Below are positions 52,978 through 61,621 of a DNA stretch of 64,000 nt, piece after piece. This DNA is from JAWXCE01 sp034440495 (GTDB lineage Bacteria > Pseudomonadota > Alphaproteobacteria > Rhizobiales > Rhodomicrobiaceae), in NCBI GenBank assembly GCA_034440495.1, contig JAWXCE010000030.1, positions 1 to 64,000 of the forward strand, in the 5' to 3' direction. Each line of letters begins with the position of its first letter. The first letter of the stretch is position 1. A program made the translations under genes and the position numbers. The notes under the pieces were generated by a model that was not told the origin of the DNA, did no database searches, and saw only the letters and a list, made by a program, of their open reading frames with translations.

Positions 52978-54623
52978 TGGATAAGCGGAAAAACATCGGC
53001 GCGGGCGCCGAGACTTTCACGGGCAACAAGGGGCTGCGCATCGAGGAGCCGCTGATTTTCGAGCTTGGCGATCTGGAGACGACGGGCGTCGATTTCGAGG
53101 ACGACTTTTCCCTCTTCACTCATGAACGGCCTTTCCACGTCATTGCCGGGCTTGACCCGGCAATCCATAAGCAGCCTGGATCCCTGGGTCTCCGCTCCGC
53201 TCCGCCCGAGGATGACGAAAAAGGTGTAGCAGTAGAGGCGCGATTGGGCGCGCTGGGACGGACGGAGACCATCGGTTTGCCGGGACTGTCAGAGCCGGAG
53301 ACCGTGCGGCATTACGTGCGCCTCAGCCGCAGGAACTACTCTATCGACAGTGGCATCTTCCCGCTCGGCTCGTGCACCATGAAGCACAATCCCCGCCTCA
53401 ACGAAAAAATGGCGCGGCTGCCCGGGTTTGCCGACATCCATCCGCTGCAACCGCAATCGACCGTCCAAGGCGCGCTCGAACTGATTGATGCGCTTGCGCA
53501 TTGGCTGATCGAACTGACCGGGATGGCGTCCGTGGCAATGTCGCCAAAAGCGGGCGCGCACGGCGAGTTGTGCGGCATGGTGGCCATTCGCGCTGCGCAT
53601 GAGGCATCCGGGGAGTGGGCGACACGCCGCGCGGTGCTTGTTCCTGATTCGGCCCACGGAACAAACCCGGCCACAGCCGCGCTGCTCGGCTTCGATGTGC
53701 GCGCAATCAAAGCCGAGACAGACGGCACGGTAAGCCTTAACGCAGTGCGCGAGGCGCTCGGCCCGGACGTCGCCGCCATGATGCTAACCAACCCCAACAC
53801 CTGTGGTCTATTTGAGCCGCAAATTGGCGCTATCGCCGAGGCGCTGCACGAGGCTGGCGCATACCTTTACTGCGATGGCGCCAACTTTAATGCTATCGCC
53901 GGACTGGTGCGTCCCGGCGACCTCGGTGTGGACGCGATGCACATCAACTTGCACAAAACATTCTCCACACCGCATGGCGGGGGAGGGCCAGGCGCAGGGC
54001 CGGTCGTTTTCTCCGAGGCGTTGTCACGATTCGCGCCGCTGCCGCGCGTTGAGCGTAATGGCGAGGGCTTTCACATCGTCGAGCATGGTGATGGCGGCGA
54101 CCGGCTCACCGCCTTCCACGGCCAGATGGGCATGTTTGTGCGCGCGCTAGCCTATATGATGAGCCATGGCGCGGACGGCGTGGCGCAAGCGTCGAAAGAT
54201 GCGGTACTGAACGCGAATTACATCCGCGCGCGTCTGAAGGATGTTATGAGCCAGCCATTTCCGGCTCGGCCTTGCATGCATGAGGCTTTGTTTGATGACG
54301 CATTCCTGAAGGACACCGGCGTCACCACGCTCGATTTTGCGAAAGCGCTGATCGACGAGGGCTTCCACCCCATGACGGTATATTTTCCGCTCGTCGCTCA
54401 TGGCGCGATGCTGATCGAGCCAACTGAGTCCGAGAGCAAGCAAAGCCTGGATCAGTTCATTGACACGATGCGGTTTTTGGCCGAAGCGGCGATACGTGGC
54501 GACCTGGATCGCTTTAAAACTGCGCCGAATTTCGCTCCGCGCCGTCGTCTCGATGAAACCCGCGCCGCCCGTGCGCCGGTGCTGCGGTATACTCCGCCAA
54601 CGCGTGCAATTGCAGCCGAGTAA
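52974..54623 (+). CDS. gcvPB: Glycine dehydrogenase (decarboxylating) subunit 2, with an inserted repeat
   Basis: A 549-residue PLP subunit, about 35 residues longer than usual. Lys328 in NLHKTFSTPHGGGGPG is the PLP lysine; FPLGSCTMKHNPRLNEKM and SPKAGAHGELCG are conserved. The excess is at residues about 52-85 (HVIAGLDPAIHKQPGS and following), encoded by a palindromic repeat inserted in frame between the N-terminal strand region and GLPGLSEPETVRHYVRLS. The insertion lies in a variable linker, and the rest of the enzyme is intact, so it is probably functional. Confidence 0.93.
   Translation: MMDKRKNIGAGAETFTGNKGLRIEEPLIFELGDLETTGVDFEDDFSLFTHERPFHVIAGLDPAIHKQPGSLGLRSAPPEDDEKGVAVEARLGALGRTETIGLPGLSEPETVRHYVRLSRRNYSIDSGIFPLGSCTMKHNPRLNEKMARLPGFADIHPLQPQSTVQGALELIDALAHWLIELTGMASVAMSPKAGAHGELCGMVAIRAAHEASGEWATRRAVLVPDSAHGTNPATAALLGFDVRAIKAETDGTVSLNAVREALGPDVAAMMLTNPNTCGLFEPQIGAIAEALHEAGAYLYCDGANFNAIAGLVRPGDLGVDAMHINLHKTFSTPHGGGGPGAGPVVFSEALSRFAPLPRVERNGEGFHIVEHGDGGDRLTAFHGQMGMFVRALAYMMSHGADGVAQASKDAVLNANYIRARLKDVMSQPFPARPCMHEALFDDAFLKDTGVTTLDFAKALIDEGFHPMTVYFPLVAHGAMLIEPTESESKQSLDQFIDTMRFLAEAAIRGDLDRFKTAPNFAPRRRLDETRAARAPVLRYTPPTRAIAAE
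53138..53217. repeat. Palindromic repeat element inside gcvPB
   Basis: An 80-bp element bounded by CGTCAT and ATGACG. It holds a perfect 9-bp stem (ATTGCCGGG / CCCGGCAAT, 5-nt loop). Translated in frame it gives VIAGLDPAIH, the familiar signature of alphaproteobacterial intergenic palindromic repeats. Related elements lie in three intergenic positions in this window. Confidence 0.85.
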
Positions 54624-54798
54624 CGGGTGTGATTTCTGTGGCTCAGGCGATGAAGAAAGTATAAACAAACTTCGCGGATGAAGAAAGTATGAATGAAGGT
54701 TTGGGTCTTTGTTCAGTTCCTCCGCGCTAAATCCTATTCCTCGCTACACAGTAATAAGCCTCCATCCAATTCAATCGATTTATATCAGGGGAAGAACC

Positions 54799-55164
54799 AT
54801 GAAAAAGCTTATGGCGGCGCTTGGCGTCATTACGGTTGCAGGTCTTGGCGCGTTTTCGACAGCCCCAGAGGTGAGCGCGCAAGGCTATCACTCGCGCAAT
54901 GAAAGCCGTTACGAATACAATTACTCGCGCCCCCGTCCGCAGCGTCCATCCGATGGCTGCGGCGCAACTATCCGCGCAACTGGCGTTGGCAACGTCATCA
55001 CGGGCATCGCTCGCATCAATTCCACGCGCGCCTGGAACCGCGAAGTCCGCTCGGTTTACGGCCCAAGCTATAGCTGGAGCAACGCGAAAAGCAAAGCTGT
55101 GGAATGCGAGCGCGTAAAACTGACCGTCCGCTGCACGGCAAAAGCACGCCCTTGCAGAGGCTAA
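54799..55164 (+). CDS. Small secreted basic protein
   Basis: A 121-residue protein with a clear signal peptide (MKKLMAALGVITVAGLGAFS, cleavage near VSAQ at about residue 28). The mature part is basic, with Tyr/Arg-rich ESRYEYNYSRPRPQRP and a conserved-looking core CGATIRATGVGNVITGIARI, and four cysteines in total. No family recognised. A GGGGAAGAA ribosome site precedes the ATG and a strong terminator follows, so it is probably expressed alone. Periplasmic location inferred. Confidence 0.65.
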   Translation: MKKLMAALGVITVAGLGAFSTAPEVSAQGYHSRNESRYEYNYSRPRPQRPSDGCGATIRATGVGNVITGIARINSTRAWNREVRSVYGPSYSWSNAKSKAVECERVKLTVRCTAKARPCRG

Positions 55165-55183
55165 TTATCACAAGTTTTAATTT

Positions 55184-55213
55184 AAAAAAGCCGGGAGAAA
55201 TCCTGGCTTTTTT
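55184..55213 (+). terminator. Intrinsic terminator
   Basis: AAAAAAGCCGGGA pairs with TCCTGGCTTTTTT (one G-T pair) around a GAAA tetraloop, ending in a long T tract. Terminates the small secreted-protein gene. Confidence 0.92.
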
Positions 55214-55288
55214 TATATAATTTGGTGATGAGGCTTTAAGAAAACCCCGCTACAGTCCGGTTATGGTTAACGGCGTGGAGTTCGCAAG

Positions 55289-56464
55289 ATGCCCGGTACA
55301 CTTTCCAGACGTTCGACTTTGGCGCTGATCGCATCCGCCGGGGTTTATACGTTCTTCAATAGAGCTGGCTGGGCCGCGCCCGCTTATTCACAGGAAGACT
55401 TAAGTAAACTGACTGACGAACAACGTCAGCGGCTTTCCGCCTATTGGGCAGCGCGCGACATTCATGATACTAAAGCCGCCACTTACTGGTCAGGGGTTGA
55501 ATCAAAGCGCGCTGGACGGAAAAAGAAAAACGCCGCGAAGATCGCAATTATTGCAGATGATTACGTTTACGAGCACGCGCCCGTCTACCAAGGCCCGCCC
55601 GCGCCGGCGGATGTGTTCGCAAGTCTTGCCAAGACGCCAAAGATCCCGCCCAAAACCATCGCCGTGGTTGCCGACCTGCTGCGGAACGCGCAGGAAAAGT
55701 ATGGCTTTGCTCCTTTGATGCTGGGGGATGACGAGTTTAAGCGCCGCTATGCCGCTGAAGCTGTGCGGTTAAAGTTCACCAAGGATCAGATCGTGCGGGT
55801 TTATTCGCTGGAAACCGGCGGGTATGGTGCCTTCGACATGCAGGCTGGATATAATCCGGTGACGAAGAAGGTGAAGCCGATTTCGACGGCGCTTGGCTAT
55901 GCACAGCTACTGAGCGCAAATTCGGTGGAGGTTTTGGGCAAATACGGGCCGGGTTTTGCGGCGCGGCTTGAGGCGATGGCGGCGCTGACGCAGGATGTTG
56001 CACGCAGCAAGCATTTGCGCGCAAAGTCTAAGGTGGTGCGGGCGATGGGGCGGGATGCGCGGGGAGTCGGCGATAGCTGGCCAGCGCACATGAAGTTTGG
56101 CGGCACCCCGAAAGGTCAGGCGATGCACGCGATGAACCTGGACGCGGATGTTGGGCCGTGGATGCAAATCCAGAAGTTGGATAGCACGCGCGATTACGCT
56201 GTGAAGCGTGGGATGCCAGTGCTGACTGGGGGCGAACTGGAAATGATGAATCTAGCCGGGCCAAGCCGGGGCTTTGAAATGCTGATGCCCATCGCCAAGG
56301 ATGCATCAACGTCTAACTTTTTTGATCGCGGCGGGTATGAGCGCAACCCGGTCGTGCATAATAAAACGGCCGCGCAACTGCTCACGCGCATGAACGAGAT
56401 CATGGATCGAAACCGTACCAAGGACGGCGCGCGCATGTTCGATCAAATATTCGATCAACTTTAG
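55289..56464 (+). CDS. Exported lytic-transglycosylase-like protein
   Basis: A 391-residue protein. The N-terminus SRRSTLALIASAGVYTFF followed by AAPAYS resembles a Tat signal. Residues about 165-225 (VYSLETGGYGAFDMQAGYNP, then ISTALGYAQLLSANSVEVLG) follow the lysozyme-like/SLT pattern, with Glu in LETGG as the candidate catalytic acid. The C-terminal 150 residues are not recognised. A cell-wall-cleaving role is inferred from this limited motif match. It is a monocistronic gene between a terminator and a palindromic repeat. Confidence 0.6.
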   Translation: MPGTLSRRSTLALIASAGVYTFFNRAGWAAPAYSQEDLSKLTDEQRQRLSAYWAARDIHDTKAATYWSGVESKRAGRKKKNAAKIAIIADDYVYEHAPVYQGPPAPADVFASLAKTPKIPPKTIAVVADLLRNAQEKYGFAPLMLGDDEFKRRYAAEAVRLKFTKDQIVRVYSLETGGYGAFDMQAGYNPVTKKVKPISTALGYAQLLSANSVEVLGKYGPGFAARLEAMAALTQDVARSKHLRAKSKVVRAMGRDARGVGDSWPAHMKFGGTPKGQAMHAMNLDADVGPWMQIQKLDSTRDYAVKRGMPVLTGGELEMMNLAGPSRGFEMLMPIAKDASTSNFFDRGGYERNPVVHNKTAAQLLTRMNEIMDRNRTKDGARMFDQIFDQL

Positions 56465-56493
56465 CGTCTATCCGATTGTTCTCAAATCTACGT

Positions 56494-56577
56494 CATGGCG
56501 GGACTTGATCCGGCCATCCAGATAAACAAGGATTGCTCGTTGATAATAAACTGGATGGCCGGATCAAGTCCGGCCAT
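56494..56577. repeat. Long palindromic repeat downstream of the transglycosylase-like gene
   Basis: Two 27-28-bp arms (56494-56521 and 56551-56577, starting CATGGCGGGACTTGATCC) are inverted with a single mismatch and a 29-nt loop. One of the largest hairpins in the window. It lies between convergent genes, where it may also stop transcription. Confidence 0.9.
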
Positions 56578-56663
56578 GATAAAACTATGCTGCTTTAATC
56601 TCGGCAGAACACTTTGGCGGCGTAAACAAATTCAGCAAAGTATAAACTTGAAAGACACAAACC

Positions 56664-57155
56664 TCAATTGAGTTTTGCGTTAACCGATCGGATGCCCTGA
56701 CCGATCAGGTCGTTTGCTGTAGTGCCGGGAAGTTTCTGCGCTATCACGGACTCGGCCGCTGCGATGGCGATGTCTATGGCGCGGTTGCGCGCTTCTTCCG
56801 CCACCTGGGTCTCGGCGCGGGCGATTTTCTCCTCGGCGATCCGCGTGCGGCGCTCCAGCATGCTAGCGAACGAGGCTTTGGCTTCACGTGAATAAGCGTC
56901 CGCTTCACGCTTAGCGGTTGCGACGATCTCTTCGGCCTCTCGCTCAGCATCGCGCTGCTTGCGCTTGTAGTCGTCGAGGATGCCTTGAGCCTCCTCACGC
57001 AGACGGCGCGCTTCCTCAAGCTGGCGGCGAATTTCATCGGCGCGGTTGTCGAGCATTTGCCCGACCTTTTTGAAGACCTTCAGATACATAAGCAGCCCGA
57101 TAAATCCCACGAAGGAGACGAGCACCCAAAATTCTGGTGTCTTAGGATCAAACAT
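56664..57155 (-). CDS. atpF: ATP synthase F0 subunit b
   Basis: A 163-residue stator subunit. One N-terminal membrane helix (FWVLVSFVGFIGLLMYL) is followed by a long charged coiled coil (EIRRQLEEARRLREEA and on). It links the membrane sector to F1. Last gene of the F0 operon, 14 nt after b'. Alphaproteobacteria keep F0 and F1 operons apart, and F1 is not in this window. Confidence 0.93.
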   Translation of the reverse strand: MFDPKTPEFWVLVSFVGFIGLLMYLKVFKKVGQMLDNRADEIRRQLEEARRLREEAQGILDDYKRKQRDAEREAEEIVATAKREADAYSREAKASFASMLERRTRIAEEKIARAETQVAEEARNRAIDIAIAAAESVIAQKLPGTTANDLIGQGIRSVNAKLN

Positions 57156-57169
57156 CCGGTTTCCGCCTG

Positions 57170-57655
57170 TTATCGTGCCGCGACGCTTGCCAGCGCGGTG
57201 TCAACTTCGTTCTTGGCCGCCGCCGAGCCAAGGATTTTTTCTATCACCGCAGAAGTGGCGTCACGCGCTATAACTTGCACTTTTTCAACGCTATCGGCTT
57301 TGAGCGCAATGATTCGAGCCTCGGCTTCGGCATTTTTCGCGGCGATGTCTTTGTCGAGCGCTGCGCGATCTGCGGCCATTTTCGCGCTCAGATCGTCGCG
57401 GGTTTTGCCGACAATGACGGCGCCGCGCGCACGGGCATCGGCCAGCGCCTGCTCATAAGCGCTGATTGCTGATTCCGTCTGCGCTTTCAGGCTTTGCGCG
57501 GCGGCGATGTCGCCGTTGATACGCGCATTGCGCTCATCGATCACTTCGCCAATACGCGGCAAAGCGATATTCGCCATCGCTAGGTAAAGCGCGACGAACA
57601 CGATGGCGAGCCAAATAAGCTGCGGCGCGAAATCGCCAATGTTTAACTGCGGCAT
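57170..57655 (-). CDS. atpG: ATP synthase F0 subunit b'
   Basis: A 161-residue second b-type stator subunit, the b' form seen in alphaproteobacteria and phototrophs. The helix APQLIWLAIVFVALYLAM is preceded by a short N-terminus (MPQLNIGDF) and followed by a coiled coil rich in Ala, Asp and Lys. It forms a heterodimer with AtpF. It lies between atpE and atpF. Confidence 0.92.
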   Translation of the reverse strand: MPQLNIGDFAPQLIWLAIVFVALYLAMANIALPRIGEVIDERNARINGDIAAAQSLKAQTESAISAYEQALADARARGAVIVGKTRDDLSAKMAADRAALDKDIAAKNAEAEARIIALKADSVEKVQVIARDATSAVIEKILGSAAAKNEVDTALASVAAR

Positions 57656-57729
57656 GAAGGTCTCGCTGTCAATTCACGCACTATCCCGGAGCAATTGCGC
57701 CGGGATCGAAACGTTAAAGGCTTGTTCGA

Positions 57730-57957
57730 TCAAAATACGAACAGGATGATGAGCGCGACGATCAGGCCGAACAGGCCGGTCGCTTCAGCAAGCGCGAAGC
57801 CCAGAAGCAGGTTCGGAAACTGGCCGGGAGCGGCTGAAGGGTTGCGAAGCGCGCCGCCGAGAAAGCTGGAAAAGATGTTGCCGATGGCAAGGCCTGCGCC
57901 GACGAGTGCGAAACATGCGAGGCCTGCACCAATGAATTTTGCTGCTGCTGGTTCCAT
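57730..57957 (-). CDS. atpE: ATP synthase F0 subunit c
   Basis: A 75-residue proteolipid of two helices joined by the polar loop RNPSAAPGQF. The ion-binding carboxylate is Glu in ALAEATGLFGLIVAL; no sodium-type ligand set is evident, so proton coupling is likely. It forms the rotor ring. The ATG (MEPAAAKFIG) has an AGGAG site upstream. Confidence 0.95.
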   Translation of the reverse strand: MEPAAAKFIGAGLACFALVGAGLAIGNIFSSFLGGALRNPSAAPGQFPNLLLGFALAEATGLFGLIVALIILFVF

Positions 57958-58000
57958 GAAAGTCTCCTGTGGTTGAACTGTATGTTTGTATGACGTTGGA

Positions 58001-58780
58001 TTAGTGATGCATGTGAAGCGCATCGTTGAGATAAATGCAAGTCAGGACGGCGAATACAAATGCCTGCAGGAACGCGATCAGCAACTCCAGGCCCGTGAAG
58101 GCCACCATAAAGGCTAGTGGCGCCCATCCGCCCAAAAAGCCCAAGCCCACCACAAAACTCGCAAACACTTTCAGCATTGTGTGGCCTGCCATCATATTGG
58201 CGAAAAGGCGCACCGACAGACTTACGGGACGGGTCAAATATGTGAACAATTCGATGACGAATAGCAATGGCACGAGCGGCATCGGAATGCCTGACGGCAC
58301 GAACAATTTCAGAAAACCAATACCATTTCTCGCGAACCCGATTACGGTAACGCCAATTATAACAACTGCCGCAAGCGCAAACGTGACGATGATATGGCTT
58401 GTTACAGTGAACGCGCCGGGGATCATGCCAAACATGTTTAGGAACAGCACGAACATGAACAGCGTGAAAATGAATGGGAAGTAGGGCATCGCCTCACGCC
58501 CGGAATTGTCACGCACCATTTTGGCGACGAACTCGTAAGCCATTTCGGCCATGGACTGGAAGCGGCCCGGCACCAGCGCGCGATCGCGCATGGCGAGGAC
58601 AAGGAACAAGGTTATCGAAACCGCAGCGATGACCATCCAAAGTGATGAGTTGGTAAATGAAGCGTCGTAGCCGAAGATATTGATGGGGATAATGCGCTCA
58701 ATCTCGAATTGATGCATCGGGTCGAACACTTTGCCGCCCGCCGCACCTTCTGCGCCACCCGCGTTTTTATCAGCCGCCAC
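58001..58780 (-). CDS. atpB: ATP synthase F0 subunit a
   Basis: A 259-residue membrane subunit with about six helices. HQFEIERIIP opens the conserved part, the essential Arg is in LSVRLFANMMAGH, and the last helix carries FLQAFVFAVLTCIYLNDALH. It forms the proton half-channels facing the c ring. It lies between atpI and atpE. Confidence 0.95.
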   Translation of the reverse strand: MAADKNAGGAEGAAGGKVFDPMHQFEIERIIPINIFGYDASFTNSSLWMVIAAVSITLFLVLAMRDRALVPGRFQSMAEMAYEFVAKMVRDNSGREAMPYFPFIFTLFMFVLFLNMFGMIPGAFTVTSHIIVTFALAAVVIIGVTVIGFARNGIGFLKLFVPSGIPMPLVPLLFVIELFTYLTRPVSLSVRLFANMMAGHTMLKVFASFVVGLGFLGGWAPLAFMVAFTGLELLIAFLQAFVFAVLTCIYLNDALHMHH

Positions 58781-58821
58781 TCTTCAATTCCCTATGCCTG
58801 CGGCCGCGCCGCACTCTCATC

Positions 58822-59169
58822 TCAAAGTTTGCTCTGCATAGCTTTCGCAGAACGTATGGCGTTGTAGATGCCGACACCGGCGCCGAACAGCAAGCCAACT
58901 ATCAAAGCCAGCGGCTTCGACCCCAGCCCTGCGTCAATGGCATAGCCGAGAAGCCCGCCCACCACAACGCCGGCGATCATCTCCGCCGACATTCTGAACG
59001 CCGTTCCCATTGCCTTGCCGCGCGCTTCCGGCGTCTCTGTCTTGGGCGCCTCGCCGCGAACCTCGCCCAGCTTGCCGCCCAGTTTGTCCAGCCGCTCCTT
59101 GAACTCACGCCGCTCGGCGTCGGAAATAACGCCGCGCTCGTCGTCGCCATTGTCGGAGAATGACATCAT
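58822..59169 (-). CDS. atpI: AtpI, ATP synthase assembly protein
   Basis: A 115-residue protein. A charged N-terminal half (SDAERREFKERLDKLGGKLG) precedes two membrane helices (MIAGVVVGGLLGYAID and PLALIVGLLFGAGVGIYNAI), the AtpI pattern. It assists c-ring assembly. First gene of the F0 operon; an upstream TTG would add 13 residues. Confidence 0.88.
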   Translation of the reverse strand: MMSFSDNGDDERGVISDAERREFKERLDKLGGKLGEVRGEAPKTETPEARGKAMGTAFRMSAEMIAGVVVGGLLGYAIDAGLGSKPLALIVGLLFGAGVGIYNAIRSAKAMQSKL

Positions 59170-59334
59170 CGTTGCCCGTAAGGCGTTGAAATTTCGAGTT
59201 TCGTCCAAATCTTGACACGACCTTAAAGACGCCGCCGCGCGGTGTCAAGTTCGTGTGATTGGATTTAGGTTACTGTTATTAAACAGGTATTTGACGGGGA
59301 GCGTCAGGCGGGGCAAAACATCGCAACGGCACGC

Positions 59335-59697
59335 TCACAGCCGCGCGGCGAGCCTTTGCAGCCGGGGCCGCACGCGCAGGAAGCCAAGATACGCCCGCTC
59401 CAGCAGCCATACGCCGCCGGGGAACGAAAACGCCCATGCCAGCGGACGGAACGCGGGTAGCCGCCGCCACACCTCCATGAACGCCGTCGCGCCGGAGCGC
59501 GCTTCGCCGCCGGGCATCACCACATGAAACCGAGCAAGCGCCGCCTCGCGTCCGACGCCGCACGTGCCCCCCTCGCCGCTCTGGCTCACATCCACCCACT
59601 CCAGCTCTTCTGCGCCGCGCAAGCGCCGGTAAAACGCAACTTCGCGCAAGCACAACGGGCACGCGCCATCGAACAACACGGACGGTTTTTCTATCAT
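59335..59697 (-). CDS. DUF393 thiol-disulfide oxidoreductase-like protein
   Basis: A 120-residue protein of the DCC1-like (DUF393) family. The N-terminal VLFDGACPLCLREVAFYRR carries the CxxC pair (Cys13 and Cys16), and the C-terminal half includes FMEVWRRLPAFRPLAW. The family has a thioredoxin-like look, but substrates are unknown. Transcribed towards atpI with about 165 nt between them, so it could share a transcript. Confidence 0.85.
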   Translation of the reverse strand: MIEKPSVLFDGACPLCLREVAFYRRLRGAEELEWVDVSQSGEGGTCGVGREAALARFHVVMPGGEARSGATAFMEVWRRLPAFRPLAWAFSFPGGVWLLERAYLGFLRVRPRLQRLAARL

Positions 59698-60065
59698 ACC
59701 AGCAATATCGCCACGAGCCTGCTTTGGATCAATACGTAACTGCTTCCATGTTTTTATCCTGTCAACACTGCCTCACGCGATGGGCCAACGCCTGACTTTA
59801 GCATTTCGCTAGAGCGGTAAATCAGGGGCGATATGCGCAGAAAAAGCGCTGCGCCGATCCACAACGTAAGCGCGCAAAAGCGTCGCAGTTCAACTTTTTG
59901 GAACTGTAACCCAAAAACACGCTAGTGCAGTTGTCGTGCTCACTTTTTCGTCAAAATGATCAACAGCTGTGCAAATTTGCATGGCAGCTATTCGCAGGGA
60001 ACCCACTTTCTGAACACATTTCGCCAGTTTCACCCCCGGCTTCGTTAACAACGGGTAAAGGCGTA
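59698..60065. other. 368-base spacer upstream of the RlpA gene
   Basis: A divergent intergenic region holding promoters for the DUF393 and rlpA-like genes. A small inverted repeat (CAGTTC / GAACTG, 59886-59906, 9-nt loop) is visible. No ORF, tRNA or known riboswitch was recognised. An AAAGG ribosome site precedes the RlpA-type start. Confidence 0.5.
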
Positions 60066-60680
60066 ATGTACCAACTCAAAAAGTATGGCGTGAAACTTAT
60101 CGTTTTGTTTGCATCGTCTATGACTGGCGGGGCCGCGTTTGCAGAGTGCGGCGTCGCATCGTATTACTGGCAGGGTAAAATCACGGCCAATGGCGAGCGG
60201 TATCACGCGGACGGCATCAGCGCTGCGCATAAGACGCTGCCATTCGGCACCGAGGTTCTGGTGAAGCATCAGCGCAGCGGCAAATCGATGGTGTTGCGCA
60301 TCAACGATCGCGGACCTTACATCAAGGGCCGCATTATCGACCTGTCGCGCGGCGCCAACCGGATTTTCGGCATGGACGGCGTGGCGCCGGTGTGTATCTC
60401 GGTGATTTCTTATGGCAACGGCCGGTATGTCGGCAACACCGGACGCACCCGCGTCGCCGGTGTGTCGCGCCGCAAAAACGTGAGGCTCGCCTCGGCAACC
60501 AGCCGCCGCAAAAGCCGCGTGACGCTGGCTTCGCTTTCGGAGCGCCGCAAAATGCGCGTCGCCCGCCGCGCGCAACCGGTACGTAGCGCCAGCGTTAAAG
60601 CGCGCCGCTACAGCGCCAAGGTGGCCCGTGCAAACGCCCGGCAGGCAGCCGCTCAAGCCCGGCGTGAAGCCAGAGGCTAG
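60066..60680 (+). CDS. RlpA-family septal ring lytic transglycosylase-like protein
   Basis: A 204-residue exported protein. The signal peptide (residues 1-26, ending GGAAFA) is followed by the double-psi beta-barrel of RlpA: CGVASYYWQGKITANGERYH, AAHKTLPFGTEVLV, INDRGPYIKGRIIDLSRGA. The conserved Asp and His of RlpA are present. The last 85 residues are an unusual Arg/Ala-rich tail (RRKNVRLASATSRRKSR and repeats), without a SPOR domain. It probably acts in septal peptidoglycan; the basic tail may bind the wall or the surface. Precedes trmD. Confidence 0.85.
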   Translation: MYQLKKYGVKLIVLFASSMTGGAAFAECGVASYYWQGKITANGERYHADGISAAHKTLPFGTEVLVKHQRSGKSMVLRINDRGPYIKGRIIDLSRGANRIFGMDGVAPVCISVISYGNGRYVGNTGRTRVAGVSRRKNVRLASATSRRKSRVTLASLSERRKMRVARRAQPVRSASVKARRYSAKVARANARQAAAQARREARG

Positions 60681-60766
60681 ATTCGCCCCTTCAACGATTG
60701 CGCATTGCAATGCAGCAGCACCGTTGATCTCTTGACCCTTTAACCGGGCGCGGCGAATGTGGCCTC

Positions 60767-61474
60767 ATGATCCAACATCGCCGCGCCTGGACAGCAACCG
60801 TCCTCACCGTTTTGCCGGACATGTTCCCCGGCCCGCTCGGCGCCAGCCTTTCCGGCCGCGCGCGCCTCAATGGTATCTGGAAACTTGACGTTCTGGACAT
60901 CCGCAACTTTGCGAACGACCGGCACCGCACCGTGGACGACACGCCAGCAGGCGGTGGCCCCGGCATGGTGATGCGCGCCGACGTTGCCGCCGCCGCGATC
61001 GACTCCGCCCGCGCCAAAGCGCCGGATCTAGCTCTTATATATATGTCGCCACGCGGCGCGCCTTTAACGCAATCGCGCACGCGGGCGCTCGCAGAAAGCC
61101 CCGGGGCCATAATCCTGTGCGGGCGGTTCGAAGGCGTGGATGAGCGCTTGATCGAGGCGCGGTGGCTGGAGGAAATCTCGGTCGGCGATTACGTGCTGTC
61201 GGGTGGCGAGTTGGCCGCAATGGTATTGATCGACGCCTGCGTGCGCCTTTTACCCGGTGTGATGGGCGCCGACGCTTCCGGCGTCGAGGAGAGTTTTGAA
61301 AACGGCCTACTTGAATATCCGCACTACACCAAGCCGCGCAAATGGGAGGGGCGTGACATCCCCGATGTGCTCCTCTCTGGCGACCACGGCAAAATCGCGG
61401 AATGGCGGCGGCGGCAATCCGAGGAAATTACGAGGCGGGTCCGGCCCGATTTGATGAAGAAGCCGAAAGCATAA
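60767..61474 (+). CDS. trmD: TrmD, tRNA m1G37 methyltransferase
   Basis: A 235-residue SPOUT methyltransferase. VLTVLPDMFPGPLGASLSGR starts the family region; DDTPAGGGPGMVMR, ILCGRFEGVDERLIE and EISVGDYVLSGGELAAMVLID form the trefoil knot and active site. It methylates G37 of tRNA to prevent frameshifts. It precedes rplS as usual, but rpsP and rimM are not adjacent here. Confidence 0.95.
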   Translation: MIQHRRAWTATVLTVLPDMFPGPLGASLSGRARLNGIWKLDVLDIRNFANDRHRTVDDTPAGGGPGMVMRADVAAAAIDSARAKAPDLALIYMSPRGAPLTQSRTRALAESPGAIILCGRFEGVDERLIEARWLEEISVGDYVLSGGELAAMVLIDACVRLLPGVMGADASGVEESFENGLLEYPHYTKPRKWEGRDIPDVLLSGDHGKIAEWRRRQSEEITRRVRPDLMKKPKA

Positions 61475-61621
61475 GATCGCCTCAAAACAGCGTCTCGACA
61501 AGCTTTGCATTATGTCCTATGACTTCGTCTCCATTCCAATGAGCGCGACTGAAGTCACGCGCGCGAGCGCGGCCCACGCATGACGCTTCCGTTGGGTAAG
61601 CTCGAAAACAGGATTGACGTG

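Noticed and set aside
53138..53217. Separate small gene coding for MAGLDPAIH-type peptide
   Set aside because: The sequence is part of the gcvPB frame and belongs to a palindromic repeat; peptides of this sort are frequent false annotations.
59698..60065. tRNA or small RNA gene in the long rlpA leader
   Set aside because: No cloverleaf or T-loop motif and only one weak hairpin were seen.
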